A DNA stretch of 6,748 nucleotides from an uncultured Lachnospiraceae bacterium (lineage in GTDB: Bacteria > Bacillota > Clostridia > Lachnospirales > Lachnospiraceae). Under the pieces are notes generated by a model. It searched no databases. It saw only the letters and a list, made by a program, of their open reading frames with translations, and had not been told where the DNA came from. The position numbers and the translations under genes were made by a program. The DNA lies in assembly GCA_934418125.1 (NCBI GenBank), contig CAKRWT010000058.1, positions 1 through 6,748 of the forward strand. Reading direction: 5' to 3'. Shown here piece after piece: positions 5,526-6,748 of this stretch. Every line of letters starts with the position of its first letter. Position 1 is the stretch's first letter.

Positions 5526-6748
5526 ATGGAAAAAATATTGTATTTTGATTGCGCAATGGGGGCAGCCGGTGATATGTTATCGGCTGCCTTGTTAGAACTG
5601 ATGCCAGACCGGGAAAAGACAGTGGCAGCATTAAATGAAATTGGAATTGAGGGTGTTACCTTCGTGGCGGAAGAGTCGGTCAAGTGCGGGATTACCGGTA
5701 CGCATTTGCAGGTTCTGGTGCGGGGCGAGGAAGAGGAAAGCCATGACGTATGCATGCAGGAGAGTGCCCATCAACGGGAGCAAATACAGAACTGCGGGCA
5801 TACGCATGATTATGAACCCAGCCACGCCCATGAACCCAGCCACGACCATGAACCCGGCCACGACCATGAACCCAGCCACGACCATGAACCCGGCCACGAC
5901 CATGAACCCAGCCACGACCATGAACCCAGCCACGACCATGAACCCAGCCACGCCCATGACCACCACCACCCTCACGACCATCATCATTCCCACCACCATG
6001 CCACCCTGGCGCAGATTGAGCATATTGTATCTCATCTGCACCTGTCCGGGCAGACAAAAGAGCATGTGCTGGCGGTTTACCGGCTGATAGCCCAGGCCGA
6101 AGGAAAAGCCCATGGCAAACCGGTTTCTGAGATTCATTTCCATGAAGTAGGAACCATGGATGCCGTAGCAGACATTACCGCATTCTGTTATCTGATGGAG
6201 CAGCTGGCACCAGATAAAGTAGTGGTTTCCCCGATTCATGTGGGAAGCGGTCATGTGCATTGTGCCCACGGCATCCTGCCGGTACCGGCACCTGCAACAG
6301 CATATATCCTGCAGGAAGTCCCCATTTATGGTGGAAGGATACAGGGAGAGTTATGTACCCCAACCGGGGCAGCTTTGTTAAAGCATTTCGCAATCGCTTT
6401 TGGAAATATGCCGGTAATGCAGACGAAGGCAATCGGTTATGGCATGGGAAAAAAGGATTTTGAAGCGGCGAACTGTGTCCGGGTATTTTATGGAGAGAGT
6501 GCACAGGAGAGAAACAGCGTGGCACAGTTGGAGTGTAATCTGGATGATATGACGGCCGAGCAGACTGGCTTTGCCATGGAAGTGCTTCTGGAGGCTGGCG
6601 CGTTGGATGTGTACACCGTGCCGGTAGGGATGAAAAAGAACAGACCGGCAACCATGCTTTGCGTCCTTTGCAAGGAAGAGGAAGCGGAGAAAATGGCAGT
6701 CCTGTTATTGCAGCATACTACCACACTGGGAGTCCGTAAGAGCAGTAA
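5526..6748 (+). CDS. larC: LarC, nickel-pincer cofactor nickel insertase (3' end cut by window)
   Basis: LarC is the CTP-dependent cytoplasmic enzyme that inserts nickel into the pyridinium-dithiocarboxylate precursor made by LarB and LarE. The product is the cofactor of lactate racemase LarA and related racemases/epimerases. Here 407 codons are present with no stop before the window edge, and roughly the last 80 residues should lie beyond it. Family motifs run in order: LYFDCAMGAAGDMLSAALLE (residues 5-24), HFHEVGTMDA (204-213), HCAHGILPVPAPAT, LCTPTGAAL (276-284), IGYGMGKKDF, and in the C-terminal domain ECNLDDMTAEQ (336-346) and VGMKKNRPAT. Residues 92-158 form a His-rich insert with 28 His, probably a nickel-binding or storage loop. 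Both domains lie in one frame, unlike Lactobacillus plantarum, where larC1 and larC2 are joined by a programmed frameshift. The ribosome site is GAAGG at 5511-5515. Confidence 0.95.
   Translation, partial: MEKILYFDCAMGAAGDMLSAALLELMPDREKTVAALNEIGIEGVTFVAEESVKCGITGTHLQVLVRGEEEESHDVCMQESAHQREQIQNCGHTHDYEPSHAHEPSHDHEPGHDHEPSHDHEPGHDHEPSHDHEPSHDHEPSHAHDHHHPHDHHHSHHHATLAQIEHIVSHLHLSGQTKEHVLAVYRLIAQAEGKAHGKPVSEIHFHEVGTMDAVADITAFCYLMEQLAPDKVVVSPIHVGSGHVHCAHGILPVPAPATAYILQEVPIYGGRIQGELCTPTGAALLKHFAIAFGNMPVMQTKAIGYGMGKKDFEAANCVRVFYGESAQERNSVAQLECNLDDMTAEQTGFAMEVLLEAGALDVYTVPVGMKKNRPATMLCVLCKEEEAEKMAVLLLQHTTTLGVRKSS
5814..5957 (+). repeat. 18-bp in-frame tandem repeat coding the LarC His-rich insert, 8 units
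   Basis: Eight units of GAACCCAGCCACGACCAT encode Glu-Pro-Ser/Gly-His-Asp/Ala-His (residues 97-144). Units 3 and 5 have GGC (Gly) in place of AGC, and the first and last units have GCC (Ala). A pure His/Asp/Pro tail follows to residue 158. Because the unit is six codons, copy-number change would alter His content without breaking the frame. The repeat also creates long empty frames on both strands that are not genes. Confidence 0.95.

Noticed and set aside
5631..6269. Overlapping frames with MNPATT and FMVVAG repeats on both strands across larC
   Set aside because: They are shadows of the 18-bp repeat inside larC. The larC frame carries all family motifs and runs through without a stop.

Overview
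The window looks like chromosomal DNA of a gut-type Firmicute (Bacillota), most likely Lachnospiraceae. Three things point there: moderate GC, strong AGGAGG-type ribosome sites, and a carbohydrate locus (GH42 enzyme divergent from a LacI regulator) of a kind common in that family. The family assignment is inference from protein style, since no rRNA or tRNA is present.

Layout. Positions 1-654 carry no convincing gene. They hold a ~51-bp array of GGGTAT...ATACCC dyads with a ~154-bp higher-order period, a strong hairpin (322-352), and an 18/19-bp tandem repeat (393-666) whose last unit forms the 3' end of the next gene. A GH42 beta-galactosidase (655-2832, minus strand) and a LacI-family regulator (3196-4206, plus strand) are divergent around a 363-bp control region. 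That region holds a candidate galactosidase promoter, two similar operator-like sites 61 bp apart, and a cysteine-rich reading frame open in frame with the enzyme. Positions 4207-4791 hold a degenerate ~39-bp repeat array, a near-consensus promoter (4487-4515), and a ~270-nt leader ending in a strong intrinsic terminator (4697-4753) just before the next ribosome site.

The right part is a tight three-gene operon with gaps of 3 and 2 bp. It encodes two small membrane proteins I do not recognise (136 and 105 aa), then LarC, the nickel insertase for the nickel-pincer cofactor. LarC carries a 28-histidine insert built on an 18-bp tandem repeat and runs off the window end.

How it may work. The left half fits a sugar-responsive unit in which the LacI-type protein represses GH42, and probably itself, until a galactoside appears. 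The right half fits nickel-cofactor synthesis. The promoter-leader-terminator arrangement implies control by premature termination, and the two membrane proteins are candidates for an undescribed accessory, possibly metal-related, module. These roles are inferred from context.
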